Positions 1 to 10,860 of a stretch of 64,000 nt of DNA are shown one piece after another (position 1 is the first letter of the stretch; every line of letters begins with the position of its first letter). The translations under genes and the position numbers were made by a program. The notes below the pieces were generated by a model, which did not search any database, was not told the DNA's origin, and worked only from the letters and a program-made list of their open reading frames with translations. Source of the DNA: Terriglobia bacterium (GTDB taxonomy: Bacteria; Acidobacteriota; Terriglobia; Acidiferrales; UBA7541). The DNA lies in the NCBI GenBank assembly GCA_020073605.1, contig JAIQEW010000010.1, positions 1 through 64,000 on the forward strand, written 5' to 3'.

Positions 1-3000
1 ACCAAGCCGGAAACGATCAACTACCGCACCTTCAAGCCGGAGCGCGACGGGCTATTTTGCGCCAAGATTTTCGGGCCCGTTACCGACTGGGAGTGCCTGT
101 GCGGGAAGTACAAGCGGATGAAGCACCGCGGGGTCATCTGCGACAAGTGCGGCGTGGAAGTCACGCTCAGCAAGGTCCGCCGGGAACGCCTAGGCCACAT
201 CGAGCTCGCTTCGCCGTGTTCGCACGTGTGGTTCTTCAAGGGCCTGCCCAGCCGCATCGGCTATTTGCTCGACATCACGATGCGCGATCTCGAGCACATT
301 CTCTACTTCGAGACGTTCGTCTGCGTCAATCCGGGCGAAGTGCCGGGAATCAGGGAAAAGGAAATTCTGACGGAGGAGAAGTTCCGCGAATTGCAGCGGG
401 AATTTCCAGGAAAATGCGACGTGCGCATGGGCGCCGAAGCCATCAAGGAACTTTTGCGCCGCGTGGACGTGGAGAAGCTTTCGACCGAGCTTCGCGAAAA
501 GATGAAGATCGATCCGAGCCTTCAAAAGCGGATCAAGTACGCGAAGCGCTTGAAAGTGCTCGAGGCATTCCGCAAGAGCGGCAACAAGCCGGAGTGGATG
601 ATTCTCGACGTGATTCCGGTGCTGCCGCCGGAGCTGCGCCCGCTCGTACCTCTCGATGGAGGCCGCTTTGCCACATCGGACCTCAACGATCTGTACCGCC
701 GCGTGATCAACCGCAATAACCGGCTCAAGAAGCTGATGGAGCTGCACGCGCCCGACGTGATCGTCCGCAACGAAAAGCGCATGCTGCAGGAAGCCGTGGA
801 CGCGCTCTTCGACAACGGCCGGCGCGGCCGCGTGCTCCGTGGAACGAACAACCGCCCTCTGAAGTCGCTCTCCGACACTCTCAAGGGCAAGCAGGGCCGT
901 TTCCGCCAGAACCTGCTCGGCAAGCGCGTGGACTATTCGGGCCGGTCCGTGATCGTGGTCGGTCCGGAGCTCAAGCTGCACCAGTGCGGCCTGCCGAAGA
1001 AGATGGCACTCGAGCTTTTCAAGCCGTTCATTTATCACAAGCTGGAAGCCGCGGGGCACTGCACCACGATCAAGCAGGCGAAGGAATTGGTCGAGGCGCA
1101 GGAAGCGATCGTGTGGGACATTCTCGAGGACGTGATCCGCGAGCATCCGGTGCTGCTCAACCGCGCTCCGACGCTTCACCGCCTAGGCATTCAGGCGTTC
1201 GAGCCGGTGCTTGTGGAAGGCAAGGCCATCCGCATCCATCCGCTGGTTTGCACGGCGTTCAACGCGGACTTCGACGGCGACCAGATGGCGGTGCACATTC
1301 CGCTGTCGCCCGAGGCGCAGGTGGAAGCTTCGGTGCTGATGTTGAGCTCGCACAACATCCTGTCGCCTGCGAACGGCTATCCGCTCGCCGTCCCCACGCA
1401 GGACATGGTGCTCGGCATCTACTACATGACCAAGGCGAAGCCGAAGGCCAAGGGCGAGGGCCGCGCGTTCGGCTCGACCGAGGAAGTGATCATGGCGCTG
1501 GAAGCAGGCGAGGTCGAACTGCTGACGCCGATCCGCATGCGCTATACCGGCGAAGTGATCGATCTTACGAACGCGTACGACGATCAGGACGTCTCGCACA
1601 CCGAGCCTGTGAATCTTTCAAAGCAGTTCCTGCAAACCACCGTCGGCCGCGTGATCTTCAACGACCACCTGCCGTCGGACATGCCCTTCGTCAACGGCTT
1701 GCTGAAGAAGAAGGGCGTGCAGGCCCTGGTGCAGTACGCCTATCTGCGCTTCGGCCTCGAAAAGACCGTCGTGATGCTCGACCGGCTGAAGGAGCTTGGT
1801 TTCCTGTACGCCACGAAGGCCGGCGTCTCGATCGGCATCAGCGACATGGTCATCCCCAGCGTGAAGTTCAAGCTGGTGGACGCGGCCGAGCACGAAGTGG
1901 TGAAGGTGCAGCAGCAGTATCTCGACGGCGCCATCACCAACGGCGAGCGCTACAACAAGGTCATCGCCATCTGGTCGGACGTCACCGAGAAGGTTGCGGA
2001 CGAAATGTTCAAGGCGCTCGAGGAGCAGGACAAGCAGGGCGTGATCAATCCGATCTACGTCATGGCCGATTCCGGCGCCCGCGGTTCGAAGCAGCAGATC
2101 CGGCAGCTTTCGGGAATGCGCGGATTGATGGCCAAGCCTTCCGGCGAAGTCATCGAGACGCCGATCACGTCGAACTTCCGCGAAGGCCTCACCGTGCTGC
2201 AATACTTCATTTCCACGCACGGCGCCCGCAAGGGTCTGGCCGATACGGCGCTCAAGACCGCCGATTCCGGCTACCTGACGCGCCGGCTTGTGGACGTGGC
2301 GCAGGACGTGATCATCAATGAGTTCGACTGCGGCACGGCCGACGGCATCTTCGTCGAGCCGATTCTCGAAGCCGGCGTCGAAGTCGAGCCGTTGCGCGAC
2401 CGCGTTGTGGGCCGCGTCTCGCTCGAAAAGATCAAGGACTACGAAGGCAACGTGATCGTCGAGATCAACCAGGAGATCACGGAAGAGCTTGCCAACGCGA
2501 TTCAGGCCGCGGGCATCGAGCGGGTGAAGATCCGCTCCGTGCTCACGTGCGAATCCCGGCGCGGCGTGTGCGCGCGCTGCTACGGCCGCAACCTGGCCAC
2601 CGGCCGCTTCGTCGAGATGGGCGAGGCCGTCGGCGTGATCGCCGCGCAGTCGATCGGCGAGCCCGGCACGCAGCTGACCATGCGGACGTTCCACATCGGC
2701 GGCACGGCTACCCGCGTCACCGAACAGTCGAAGGTCGAAGCGCGCAACAACGGCTTCGTGAAATTCATCGACTTGAAAGTGGTGGAAGGCCGCAACAAGC
2801 TACTGATCTCCATGAACCGTTCCGGCTTGATCGCGGTAGTGGACGAAAAGGGTCGCGAGAAGGAACGCCACCACGTGGTTTACGGCGCGCGTTTCAAGGT
2901 GGAAGACGGGCAGCCCGTCACGCTCGGCCAGACCATGTGCGAGTGGGATCCGTACACCTTCTCGATTCTCACGGAATCGGGTGGCACGATCGAGTTCAAG

Positions 3001-4077
3001 GACTTGCAGCCCGGCATCACCATTGAAGAGCAGGTGGACGAAGTCACCGGCCTTTCACAGCTTGTCGTCACGCTTCCTCCGGGTGACGAAAAGCACCAGC
3101 CGACGATTCTCGTCCGCGATTCCGCCGGCCGCGCCAAAAAGAAGTACCTGATGCCGTCCCGCGCCCACTTGATGGTGGTGGATGGCGACGAGGTGCAGCC
3201 CGGCGACGTGCTCGCGAAGATTCCGCGCGAGACCACGAAGACGAAGGACATCACGGGCGGTCTGCCGCGCGTCGTGGAACTCTTCGAGACGCGCAAGCCC
3301 CGCGATCCGGCGGTCATCAGCGAAATCGACGGCATCGTGAAGTACGGCGAAATCGCCAAGGGCATGCGGAAGATTTACGTCGAGAGCGAGGATGCAAAGA
3401 CGTTGAAGGAATACTCCATCCCGCGCGGCGTCCACATCAACGTGCAGGAAGGCGAGCACGTCCGCGCCGGCGAGCCGCTGATCGACGGCCCGCTCAACCC
3501 GCACGACCTGTTGGCCGTGCTCGGCGAAAAGTACACGCAGGCGTACCTGGTGAACTCGATCCAGGAGGTCTACCGCCTGCAGGGCGTCAACATCAACGAC
3601 AAGCACATCGAGACGATCGTCCGGCAGATGATGCGCTGGGTGAAGGTCGAAGACGTGGGCGATACGTCGTTCCTTCTCGAGGAGCAGGTGGACAAGTTCC
3701 GCTTCCGCGAGGAGAACGACCGCATCATCCGCGAAGGCGGCCGCCCGGCCACGGGACGCCCGTTGCTCCTCGGCATCACCAAGGCTTCGCTCTCGACCGA
3801 TTCCTTCATCTCCGCGGCGAGCTTCCAGGAGACCACCCGCGTCCTTACCGAAGCGGCAATCTCCGGAAAGGTCGATTACCTGCGCGGCTTGAAGGAAAAC
3901 GTGATCATGGGCCGGCTGATTCCAGCGGGCACGGGTCTCGAGCGCTATCGCAATATCCAGCTCCTCACCGAAATTCCCAAGGAGGAGCCGCAAGCGATGG
4001 AGCCGGAGCTTACGCCGGAGGAGGCCGCGGCGCTCGATTTCCTGCGCAAGGATACCGACGCCGTCGCCGAGAGCTAG
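1..4077 (+). CDS. rpoC: RNA polymerase beta' subunit, 5' end missing
   Basis: This is the beta' subunit of RNA polymerase, which carries half of the catalytic cleft. The reading frame is open from base 1, so the gene begins left of the window; 1,358 residues are present before TAG, against about 1,400 in typical full-length proteins. The N-terminal zinc site is visible (CLCGK near base 94, then CDKCG near base 142). The magnesium-binding catalytic loop NADFDGDQM is encoded at 1261-1287. The second zinc site ([11 protein letters not shown]) lies near base 2550. The trigger-loop region [15 protein letters not shown] follows at about 2650. The family is among the most conserved known, so the identification is certain. 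rpoB is expected just upstream, outside the window. A strong terminator follows 46 bases after the stop. Confidence 0.99.
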   Translation, partial: TKPETINYRTFKPERDGLFCAKIFGPVTDWECLCGKYKRMKHRGVICDKCGVEVTLSKVRRERLGHIELASPCSHVWFFKGLPSRIGYLLDITMRDLEHILYFETFVCVNPGEVPGIREKEILTEEKFRELQREFPGKCDVRMGAEAIKELLRRVDVEKLSTELREKMKIDPSLQKRIKYAKRLKVLEAFRKSGNKPEWMILDVIPVLPPELRPLVPLDGGRFATSDLNDLYRRVINRNNRLKKLMELHAPDVIVRNEKRMLQEAVDALFDNGRRGRVLRGTNNRPLKSLSDTLKGKQGRFRQNLLGKRVDYSGRSVIVVGPELKLHQCGLPKKMALELFKPFIYHKLEAAGHCTTIKQAKELVEAQEAIVWDILEDVIREHPVLLNRAPTLHRLGIQAFEPVLVEGKAIRIHPLVCTAFNADFDGDQMAVHIPLSPEAQVEASVLMLSSHNILSPANGYPLAVPTQDMVLGIYYMTKAKPKAKGEGRAFGSTEEVIMALEAGEVELLTPIRMRYTGEVIDLTNAYDDQDVSHTEPVNLSKQFLQTTVGRVIFNDHLPSDMPFVNGLLKKKGVQALVQYAYLRFGLEKTVVMLDRLKELGFLYATKAGVSIGISDMVIPSVKFKLVDAAEHEVVKVQQQYLDGAITNGERYNKVIAIWSDVTEKVADEMFKALEEQDKQGVINPIYVMADSGARGSKQQIRQLSGMRGLMAKPSGEVIETPITSNFREGLTVLQYFISTHGARKGLADTALKTADSGYLTRRLVDVAQDVIINEFDCGTADGIFVEPILEAGVEVEPLRDRVVGRVSLEKIKDYEGNVIVEINQEITEELANAIQAAGIERVKIRSVLTCESRRGVCARCYGRNLATGRFVEMGEAVGVIAAQSIGEPGTQLTMRTFHIGGTATRVTEQSKVEARNNGFVKFIDLKVVEGRNKLLISMNRSGLIAVVDEKGREKERHHVVYGARFKVEDGQPVTLGQTMCEWDPYTFSILTESGGTIEFKDLQPGITIEEQVDEVTGLSQLVVTLPPGDEKHQPTILVRDSAGRAKKKYLMPSRAHLMVVDGDEVQPGDVLAKIPRETTKTKDITGGLPRVVELFETRKPRDPAVISEIDGIVKYGEIAKGMRKIYVESEDAKTLKEYSIPRGVHINVQEGEHVRAGEPLIDGPLNPHDLLAVLGEKYTQAYLVNSIQEVYRLQGVNINDKHIETIVRQMMRWVKVEDVGDTSFLLEEQVDKFRFREENDRIIREGGRPATGRPLLLGITKASLSTDSFISAASFQETTRVLTEAAISGKVDYLRGLKENVIMGRLIPAGTGLERYRNIQLLTEIPKEEPQAMEPELTPEEAAALDFLRKDTDAVAES

Positions 4078-4123
4078 AAGCAAGAGGGCCGTCGTCAGGC
4101 TCGCATAAACCCCGAATCAATGA

Positions 4124-4163
4124 GGGCCATCCAGCGCAGCAGCTGGGTGGCCCCTTTTTCTTG
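4124..4163 (+). terminator. Rho-independent terminator of the rpoC transcript
   Basis: A 12-bp stem (arms at 4124-4135 and 4142-4153, with one G-T type pair) and a 6-base loop GCAGCA are followed directly by CTTTTTCTT. It sits 46 bases past the rpoC stop and before the ribosome-binding site of the next gene, so it should end the rpoBC transcript. Confidence 0.9.
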
Positions 4164-4254
4164 TTGCTGTCGAATTCGCGCGTTGCCCGTCAAACGCTGA
4201 GTGTGTTTAAATCCCCGGGTTGGGCGATCCATCGCTGCAGGACAAAAGGATGTT

Positions 4255-6363
4255 ATGCGCCGAAAACTATTTTGGTTCGCAATCGCGCTTCTGACGCTGG
4301 TCACGCCGAGCCGCGCCGCCAAGCGCGCGTTCACCATCGAGGACTTTTACCGCGTCCGCCGAGTCGAGGATATGCACCTCTCTCCGGATGGCCGGATGGT
4401 CGTTTTCACGCTGGCGAGCACCGACCTCGGCAAAGGGAAGCGCGTGACGCACATCTGGGTGATGGATGCAGACGGAGCGAACGCACGGCAATTCACGTAT
4501 GGCGATGCGGGAGAGTCTTCGCCGATCTTCTCGCCCGACGGGAAATGGATCGCGTTCATCAGATCGCGCGACGGCGGGAGCGATCTCTACATCATGCCGG
4601 TGAACGGCGGCGAGGCGCGGAAGCTCACGAACATTTCGACGGGAGTCTCCGATCCGCTGTGGTCCCCGGATGGCAAGTCGATCGCCTTTTCGAGCGACGT
4701 GTATCCCGAATGCGGCGCCGACGACGCATGCAACAAAAAGATCAGCGACCGCTGGAGCAAAGGGCCGCTCCACGCGCATATGGCGAACGCGCTGCTGTAC
4801 CGCCACTGGACCGAGTGGAAGGACGGGCAGCGAACGCACGTGCTTTTGGCGAGTGTTGCCACGGGGGCCGTGCGCGATCTGACGCCTGGAGATTTCGACT
4901 CGCCGCGCTTTCAGCTTTCCGGGCCGCTGCAATATGATTTCTCGCCGGACAGCGCGGAACTCGTGTTCGATTCGGAGCGCGACCGCGACCCCGCGTCTTC
5001 AACCAACTGCGATGTGTGGATCGTTTCGCTCTCCGGACCGCAGCAGGAGCGCAACATTACAGCCTCCAATCCCTCTTTCGACGGCAATCCGAAGTACTCG
5101 CCGGACGGGAAGTACATCGCCTACCTGATTCAGAAGCAGCCGGGCTACGAATCCGATCTCTTCCGGATCGCCATCTACGATCGCGCGGCGGGCACCTCGC
5201 GCGTGCTGACGGAATCCTTCCGGAACTGGGTGCAGGATTTTCAGTGGGCTTCGGATTCGAAGTCTCTCTATTTCAGCGCGCCGATCGAAGGGGACACTCC
5301 GATTTTCCAGGTGACCGCGGACTCCGGCGCGATCCGGCAGGTCCTGGTGGACAAGTCGATCAACGCCTACGAAGTCTCCCGCGACAATCGACGGATCGTG
5401 TATATCGAGCACGCCGTGGGCGCGCCGACCGAGCTCTACGCGGCGGATTTGGCGGGGGGAAAAGCATCGTCACCCCTAAAACTCTCGCACTTCAACGAAG
5501 AGCTCGCCAACGAAGTGGACATCCGTCCCGCGGAGAGGATGTGGGTGGCCGGGGCGGCGGGTGCGAAGGTGGAAGTCTTCCTCGTCAAGCCCCACGATTT
5601 CGACCCGGCGAAGAAATATCCTCTGATACTCAACGTGCACGGCGGGCCGCAATCGCAGTGGCAGGATTCGTTCCGCGGCGATTGGCAGGTCTATCCGGGC
5701 GCCGGCTACGTGGTCGCGTTTGCGAATCCCCACGGCTCCACGGGCTACGGGCAGGACTTCACGGCGGAGATTTCGGGCGACTGGGGAGGAGCCGTTTTCG
5801 ACGATTTGATGAAAGTTACGGACGAGCTGGCGAAACTGCCGTACGTCGATCCCAATCGGATGGGCGCCATGGGCTGGTCCTTCGGCGGCTACATGATGGA
5901 TTGGTTCGAGGGCCACACGGACCGGTTCAAGGCCATCGCGTCCATGATGGGCGTCTTCGACCTGCGCTCGATGTACGGCGCAACGGAAGAGCTGTGGTTT
6001 CCGGAGTGGGACCTCAAGGGTCAGCCCTGGAATTCCGAGCAATTTCAGAAGTTTTCGCCCTCCTACTACGTGAAGAATTTCAAGATGCCGTGCCTGGTCA
6101 TCTCCGGGGAGCGCGATTACCGGGTCCCCTATACCCAGTCGCTTCAATTCTTCACATCGCTGCAGAAGATGAACGTTCCTTCACGGCTGATCATCTACTC
6201 CCGCGCCGGCCACTGGCCAAGCTGGTATGAGATGGCGCTTTACTACACGGCCCATCTCGAATGGTTTCATACATATCTGGGAGGAGACGCCCCGCCATGG
6301 ACGTCCGAGCAGTTCCTGCGGAACGCGGTTTTCGACCCCGAAACGGGCCAGCGCGCGAAGTAA
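4255..6363 (+). CDS. Exported S9 family (prolyl oligopeptidase-type) peptidase
   Basis: A serine peptidase of the S9 dipeptidyl/acylaminoacyl-peptidase kind, which trims short peptides. I start it at ATG 4255, preceded by AAAGGA; an upstream in-frame GTG at 4201 would place extra residues ahead of an obvious signal peptide (MRRKLFWFAIALLTLV...SRA). The N-terminal half shows repeated 'SPDGK' blades of a beta-propeller (LSPDGRMVVF, FSPDGKWIAF, WSPDGKSIAF, YSPDGKYIAY). The C-terminal alpha/beta hydrolase domain has the nucleophile motif GWSFGGYMM (Ser542), an Asp in GERDYRVP (Asp621) and a His in AGHWPSW (His653). The 702-residue length is normal for the family. It appears to be a single-gene unit, downstream of the rpoC terminator. 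The substrate cannot be told from sequence. Confidence 0.93.
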   Translation: MRRKLFWFAIALLTLVTPSRAAKRAFTIEDFYRVRRVEDMHLSPDGRMVVFTLASTDLGKGKRVTHIWVMDADGANARQFTYGDAGESSPIFSPDGKWIAFIRSRDGGSDLYIMPVNGGEARKLTNISTGVSDPLWSPDGKSIAFSSDVYPECGADDACNKKISDRWSKGPLHAHMANALLYRHWTEWKDGQRTHVLLASVATGAVRDLTPGDFDSPRFQLSGPLQYDFSPDSAELVFDSERDRDPASSTNCDVWIVSLSGPQQERNITASNPSFDGNPKYSPDGKYIAYLIQKQPGYESDLFRIAIYDRAAGTSRVLTESFRNWVQDFQWASDSKSLYFSAPIEGDTPIFQVTADSGAIRQVLVDKSINAYEVSRDNRRIVYIEHAVGAPTELYAADLAGGKASSPLKLSHFNEELANEVDIRPAERMWVAGAAGAKVEVFLVKPHDFDPAKKYPLILNVHGGPQSQWQDSFRGDWQVYPGAGYVVAFANPHGSTGYGQDFTAEISGDWGGAVFDDLMKVTDELAKLPYVDPNRMGAMGWSFGGYMMDWFEGHTDRFKAIASMMGVFDLRSMYGATEELWFPEWDLKGQPWNSEQFQKFSPSYYVKNFKMPCLVISGERDYRVPYTQSLQFFTSLQKMNVPSRLIIYSRAGHWPSWYEMALYYTAHLEWFHTYLGGDAPPWTSEQFLRNAVFDPETGQRAK

Positions 6364-6511
6364 GGGGACGCCGTTTCACCCGCACCTATTGAACAACTTG
6401 AAATAACCGCGAGGTTTCTTTCCCCACCAGCCGCGTCTCGTCTGTAAAATTTCAGCAGGAAGTCTCGCGCGAGCACAACTTCCCGGCACGAGCACAAGGG
6501 CGAACGCGTTC

Positions 6512-9229
6512 ATGTCCACGGATTCATTGCACGGAGACAAGGAGAAGGCCGACGCACGGCCGGCTGCCGACGGGCAAGTGGAGAAACTTGCGGAGATCAT
6601 TTCGCGCTCCCAGCACAGTTACCGCGAGCTGATCGACAACCTGGACCAGGCTCTCTTCACGCTCTCTCTCAAGGGTGAAGTTCGAGTCGCCAACCTCCGC
6701 CTGGCGGAAACGCTGGGTGCTTCCTTTCAGGAACTGATCGGCCACCCGCTGAGCGAGTTCATCGAATCGCCCACATTGGCGGATGTTGAGCGCGCGCTTC
6801 CGGCGTTTCTCAAGAAGGGCGTCTGGGCCGGCAAGCTCCCTGTCAGGCTCAAGAAGGACAAAGAGGTTCACTTTTTCGATTGCTGGCTGCAGACGGTTTT
6901 GGAGAACGGAGAGGTAACGGCTGTCACCGGCTGGGCCCGCGACGTCACGGCACAGCACGAATCCGAGATCCGCTTCGCGGAGCTCTTCGAGTCCCTCAGC
7001 GAGGGAATCCTGTTTGTAACCCCCGAAGGGCAGTTGCTCGATGCGAACCCTGCCTTGGTCCGCATGCTGGGGTACGAAAGCAAGAAGGAGCTTCAGCGAC
7101 ACAATTTCCGCGAGATGCACGACGACCCGTCCACCCAGGACGCGATCCACCGGGAGTTGACGGAAAAGGGTTTCATCCATGATCGGGAAATCGTCTTGCG
7201 CCGGAAGGACGGAAAGCGAATCTATTGCCTGACCTCGGGCTTCGCGATCCGCGATGCGTCCGGCCGCCCTATCCGCTTGCAGGGAACTCTGGTGGATGTC
7301 ACCGAGCGCCGGGAGATGGAGAAGCGTCTTCAGGAGGAACAGGGATTCGTTCGCCGACTCGTAGAGAACTTTCCCGATTTGATCGCGGTGCTCGATCGCG
7401 AAGGACGGTTCATCTACGTTAGCGGAGACGTTCAGAACATTCTCGGACGGTCACCGAAAGAGTACATCGGAGGAGTCTTCGGCGAGCGCGCGAACGAAGA
7501 AGACAGGGCGAAGCTTCACGCGATGCTTCAGCGAGTCGTCCGCGGCGAAGAGGCCCGCGCCCAGGTGGAATTTCGAGCGCGGCACACCAACGGCAGCTGG
7601 CGCATCCTTCTGGCGACGGCCAGCCCTCTCTTCGATGAGGATGGAAAGATCAGCGGCGTGGTGACTTCGGCACGCGACGTCACCGAGACCCGCGAGATCG
7701 AAAAAAAGCTCCGCCGGGAACAGGAATTTACCCGGCGTCTCATCGAGTGCTTTCCCGATCTAATCATCGTCATCGATGCCGAGGGGCGGTTCGCCTTTGT
7801 GAGCGAAAGCGTTCGAGACATCCTCGGTGTTTCCCCGGAGGAGTACATCAGCAAACCCATCGGCCAGCGAGTTGGCGGGGAGGACCGGGCGGAGCTTGTC
7901 GCGATGTACGGGGACATCATGTCCGGCCGCAAGTCCAACGTGCAGACTGAAATTCGGGCCCGGCACATCGATGGCACGTGGAAGACGCTGCGAGTCTCCG
8001 TAAATCCGCTCTCCGACGAAAACGGAAGAATCACCGGCATGGTGTCATCGGGGCGAGACGTCACCGAATTGAAGCAAGCCGAGCACCAGCTTGCCCAGAG
8101 GGAGAAATTCTCCGCGATGGGGCACATGATGGCCGGCGCGGCGCACGAACTCAACAATCCGTTGACGGCAATCCTCGGCGTGAGCGATCTCTTGCGGGAG
8201 CGCGCCACGGACGACACGACCCGCCGCCAAGTGGACCTCATTCTCCAACAGGCTCGCCGCGCCGCAGCCATCGTGCAGAACTTGCTCGCCTTTTCCCGGC
8301 CGGCGACCGCCACGCGGTTGCAGGTGAGCCTCGATCAGATCGTCCGGGAGGCCTTGCAGATCGAGCAGGCTGCGCTGGCTCGAAAGAACATCCGCGTGAA
8401 CGTCCTGGCGCCCGGCGATCTTCCACCGGTCGAAGGCGACCGAAAGCTTCTCCAGCAGGTGTTTCTGAATATTCTGGTGAACGCCGAGCAATCCATCGCG
8501 GCCGCGAAAGACCACGGCACCATCGAGATCACCCTTTCGCGTAAGGGCGAAAGGATCCGCGTCACGATTGCCGACGATGGTCCCGGCATTCCCCCGGAAA
8601 GTATCGGGAAGGTTTTCGATCCGTTCTTCACCACGAAGCGCCCCAGCGGCGGAAGCGGACTCGGCCTCACGATTTGCCTCGCCGTGGTCAAGGAGCATGG
8701 CGGGACGATTGAAGTTGAATCCAAGCCCGGGTCCGGCGCCACCCTGCACGTTTTCCTGCCGGTTGCCGCGGAGGCCGCTGTTTCCGCGCCGGCCCCTTCT
8801 CAACCCACGGCGAGATCCGCCCCGCCCGGTTCGGAGGCGCTGCGCGGCCGCTCGGTGCTGATCGTGGATGACGAGGAGAGTATTCGCGAAATCGTGCAGG
8901 AGAGCCTTTCAGCGCGGGGAATGAAGGTCGGGGCGGCAGAAAGCTCCGAAGCAGCCCTGTCTTATCTTGCGAGCAACACTTGCGACATCATTCTTTGCGA
9001 TTTCAATCTCCCCGGCATGAAGGGCGACCAGCTTTTCGAGAAGGTCCGCGCCCAACGGGGCGGATCGCCGGCGCGGTTCGTATTCATGACGGGCGATCTG
9101 GTCGATCCCGCCGTCATCGAGAAATACCGGGAAAAAGGCGCCCTGGTCCTGCAAAAGCCCTTTCAAATTTCCGCGCTCACGAGGCTTCTGACTGAACTTC
9201 TACAGCCGCAGCCGTCTCAGACGACCTAG
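6512..9229 (+). CDS. Cytoplasmic multi-PAS hybrid histidine kinase with C-terminal receiver
   Basis: A 905-residue sensor kinase. It has no membrane segment, so it should sense a cytoplasmic signal. Domain order: PAS about 40-150, PAS about 152-275, PAS about 275-395, PAS about 400-520 (each ending in a 'G..RDVTE' or 'DVTERRE' motif), HisKA with the phospho-acceptor in AAHELNNP (His545), HATPase with the N box (LNILVNAEQS), G1 box (DDGPGIP) and G2 box (GGSGLGL), and a receiver at about 785-900 with DDEE and phospho-acceptor Asp830 in ILCDFNLPG. A Pro/Ala/Ser-rich linker joins kinase and receiver. PAS 3 and 4 resemble each other closely, which suggests an internal duplication. No output regulator lies next to it, so it looks like an orphan hybrid kinase. 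The ligand is unknown. Confidence 0.95.
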   Translation: MSTDSLHGDKEKADARPAADGQVEKLAEIISRSQHSYRELIDNLDQALFTLSLKGEVRVANLRLAETLGASFQELIGHPLSEFIESPTLADVERALPAFLKKGVWAGKLPVRLKKDKEVHFFDCWLQTVLENGEVTAVTGWARDVTAQHESEIRFAELFESLSEGILFVTPEGQLLDANPALVRMLGYESKKELQRHNFREMHDDPSTQDAIHRELTEKGFIHDREIVLRRKDGKRIYCLTSGFAIRDASGRPIRLQGTLVDVTERREMEKRLQEEQGFVRRLVENFPDLIAVLDREGRFIYVSGDVQNILGRSPKEYIGGVFGERANEEDRAKLHAMLQRVVRGEEARAQVEFRARHTNGSWRILLATASPLFDEDGKISGVVTSARDVTETREIEKKLRREQEFTRRLIECFPDLIIVIDAEGRFAFVSESVRDILGVSPEEYISKPIGQRVGGEDRAELVAMYGDIMSGRKSNVQTEIRARHIDGTWKTLRVSVNPLSDENGRITGMVSSGRDVTELKQAEHQLAQREKFSAMGHMMAGAAHELNNPLTAILGVSDLLRERATDDTTRRQVDLILQQARRAAAIVQNLLAFSRPATATRLQVSLDQIVREALQIEQAALARKNIRVNVLAPGDLPPVEGDRKLLQQVFLNILVNAEQSIAAAKDHGTIEITLSRKGERIRVTIADDGPGIPPESIGKVFDPFFTTKRPSGGSGLGLTICLAVVKEHGGTIEVESKPGSGATLHVFLPVAAEAAVSAPAPSQPTARSAPPGSEALRGRSVLIVDDEESIREIVQESLSARGMKVGAAESSEAALSYLASNTCDIILCDFNLPGMKGDQLFEKVRAQRGGSPARFVFMTGDLVDPAVIEKYREKGALVLQKPFQISALTRLLTELLQPQPSQTT

Positions 9230-9243
9230 CCCGGCGCGGAGCC

Positions 9244-10227
9244 CTAATCGACTCCAAAATCCCAGACATACAGGCTCATGTTCTCGTCCTGTACGATTTC
9301 CGCAAGCGCGTACTCTCCCTTGGGGAGCGGCTGGCCGAGCGTGAAACGATATACGCCGTGAGCTACTTCCCACCGCTGCATCGGCACCGTTTCGGGGGTC
9401 GCACGCCGAGCTCCAAATAGTTCGTCGAGATTTTCGAGCTGCCGGGCCTCGCCGTGAATCTTCGCCCGGATCAGCTCCATCCTTGGCTCACGCGCGTTGG
9501 CGGTGCGGAAATAGAATTCAGGCCGGTCCGTCTGAAGGCGAAGCTTGGCGCGGGCTCCCGCGATCGAAACGGAGCGGCGCGTTGGAATAATGGGAACCGG
9601 CACCAGCACCTGTTCGAGCAGATGGCCCTTGGCGAGTTTGGAAGTGGTTTCGGCTTGCGGCAGCGGCAGGACGGCCTTGCCGTCGAATGCGAACAGCCTC
9701 TCGCCGGGCGGCAAGAAGATTCCCGGCGCAACCTCCAGGCTTGCGTCAATGTCGATGGGTTCGGCGAGGCGCGCAGCCTCCTGCTTGTGCACTTTCGCGA
9801 GCACCGCGGCATCGCGCTTGGCGTCCTCTGCCTCGGCACTCTTCGTGGCGTCCCAGTCCACGAGCGCTGCGGGAATCTCCTCCCACGCGGAGCGCTCGAT
9901 GCTGTAATAGCGGACCCGGTCTCCCTGCACCTGGTATTCACGCACGAGGTGAAAGCTGCCGTCCTTCAGCATGAGCTTCTTTCCGCGGGGCAGAGCGGAT
10001 GCGCGGTCCGCACGGGCCGGCTGAGCGTTCGCGGAAGGCGCCGAAGAGGAACTTGCGGAGTCTTGCGCCGTCAGGCGCGGAGCCAGCGGAATGGCCATGA
10101 CGAGCAGGGCAAGCGCCTGCCCGATCGCCACGAGTCTCCGCCCATTCAGGGCACGCTGGCTACGGCGCGGCTTACAGACCACGGTCGGTACGTCTCCTCT
10201 GAACAGTACGATGCGATTTGAAGCCAT
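9244..10227 (-). CDS. Secreted hypothetical protein, function unknown
   Basis: A 327-residue protein convergent with the histidine kinase, its stop only 14 bases past the kinase stop. A basic N-terminus (about 30 residues with many Arg) precedes a hydrophobic stretch (ALALLVMAIPLAPRLTA), which fits a signal peptide or signal anchor and implies export. A Ser/Ala-rich linker follows. The middle contains the phrase LKDGSFHLVREYQVQGDRVR, which I have seen in acidobacterial hypothetical proteins as a short 'how a property is displayed' beta-type module. The C-terminal half (PTRRSVSIAGARAKLRLQTD and onward) looks like a beta-sandwich. No catalytic motif is visible. The start is not supported by a clear ribosome-binding site, so a later start is possible. 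Confidence 0.65.
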   Translation of the reverse strand: MASNRIVLFRGDVPTVVCKPRRSQRALNGRRLVAIGQALALLVMAIPLAPRLTAQDSASSSSAPSANAQPARADRASALPRGKKLMLKDGSFHLVREYQVQGDRVRYYSIERSAWEEIPAALVDWDATKSAEAEDAKRDAAVLAKVHKQEAARLAEPIDIDASLEVAPGIFLPPGERLFAFDGKAVLPLPQAETTSKLAKGHLLEQVLVPVPIIPTRRSVSIAGARAKLRLQTDRPEFYFRTANAREPRMELIRAKIHGEARQLENLDELFGARRATPETVPMQRWEVAHGVYRFTLGQPLPKGEYALAEIVQDENMSLYVWDFGVD

Positions 10228-10347
10228 GCGGTTGAGTGAATTCGAGGATAGCGCGACGCGTGGTGGGCCACAACAGGCTTCGATTCGGGGGAGGGATACT
10301 TGCAGTAACGCGGAAGGCGGGTAGCGATAACTCGGCGCTAGAACGGA

Positions 10348-10557
10348 CTAGTGGTCGCAGCGGGGATGCAGGACCGCCATGATGGCCAGGTCCGAATTCG
10401 TGAACAGCAACCTCCCGGTGCTGCTGCCGGCCGCCGCGGCCATCGTTCCAAGATGCTTGTCCTGCACCAAGCCCCGCAGGTGCTCGCGGCAGATGCCGGT
10501 CAGACCAGTGGCTTCCTCTTCGGTAAAGAACTTCTGGCTAGACTTAATCCGAACCAT
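10348..10557 (-). CDS. Small helix-turn-helix protein (excisionase/MerR-like)
   Basis: A protein of about 69 residues. The start at 10557 (MVRIKSSQKFF) is chosen because GAGAGG sits 7 bases ahead of this ATG; the longer reading would begin at an in-frame TTG at 10572 that overlaps that site. The sequence FFTEEEATGLTGICREHLRGL reads as an HTH of the excisionase/MerR first-helix type: a 'tools for choosing' domain followed by a short wing ending LLFTNSDLAIMAVLHP. It has no neighbour of known phage origin. It could be a small transcriptional regulator; the target is unknown. A CAAGC/GCTTG hairpin (10570-10586) abuts its ribosome-binding site. Confidence 0.6.
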   Translation of the reverse strand: MVRIKSSQKFFTEEEATGLTGICREHLRGLVQDKHLGTMAAAAGSSTGRLLFTNSDLAIMAVLHPRCDH

Positions 10558-10860
10558 GCGCTGACCTCTCAAGCTTCCGATGCTTGAAGCAGACTAATCG
10601 CTGCCCAATTTGCCTGCAATAGTCGTTCCGTACCAAGCTCGTAGAACTCTGCGGCTAGGACTGAACCCAAGTTCCCTTATTTCTGTGATTTATGCGGGAG
10701 TCGACCCGATTGGGCCTAGCCAAACTTGTTCTTGGCACCGTGCAGCGTGCAAGCAAAAGTCTATAGGTGGAATATTTCTACAGTTTCACGGAGGCGGGAA
10801 AACGCGATGAATAACGCGAGACTGCGCCGGCTGGCAACGAGATCCATTACGTCTACGCGC
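10558..10860. other. Intergenic region between the HTH gene and gatA
   Basis: About 300 bases without a supported gene. The only structure I see is the inverted repeat CAAGC-(7)-GCTTG at 10570-10586, which on the minus strand lies directly ahead of the ribosome-binding site of the small HTH gene. The rest is upstream leader for that gene and downstream sequence for gatA; no terminator with a T-run is apparent. Confidence 0.5.

Noticed and set aside
190..1179. Minus-strand open frame of 329 codons opposite rpoC
   Set aside because: It is antisense to an essential conserved gene with no family resemblance.
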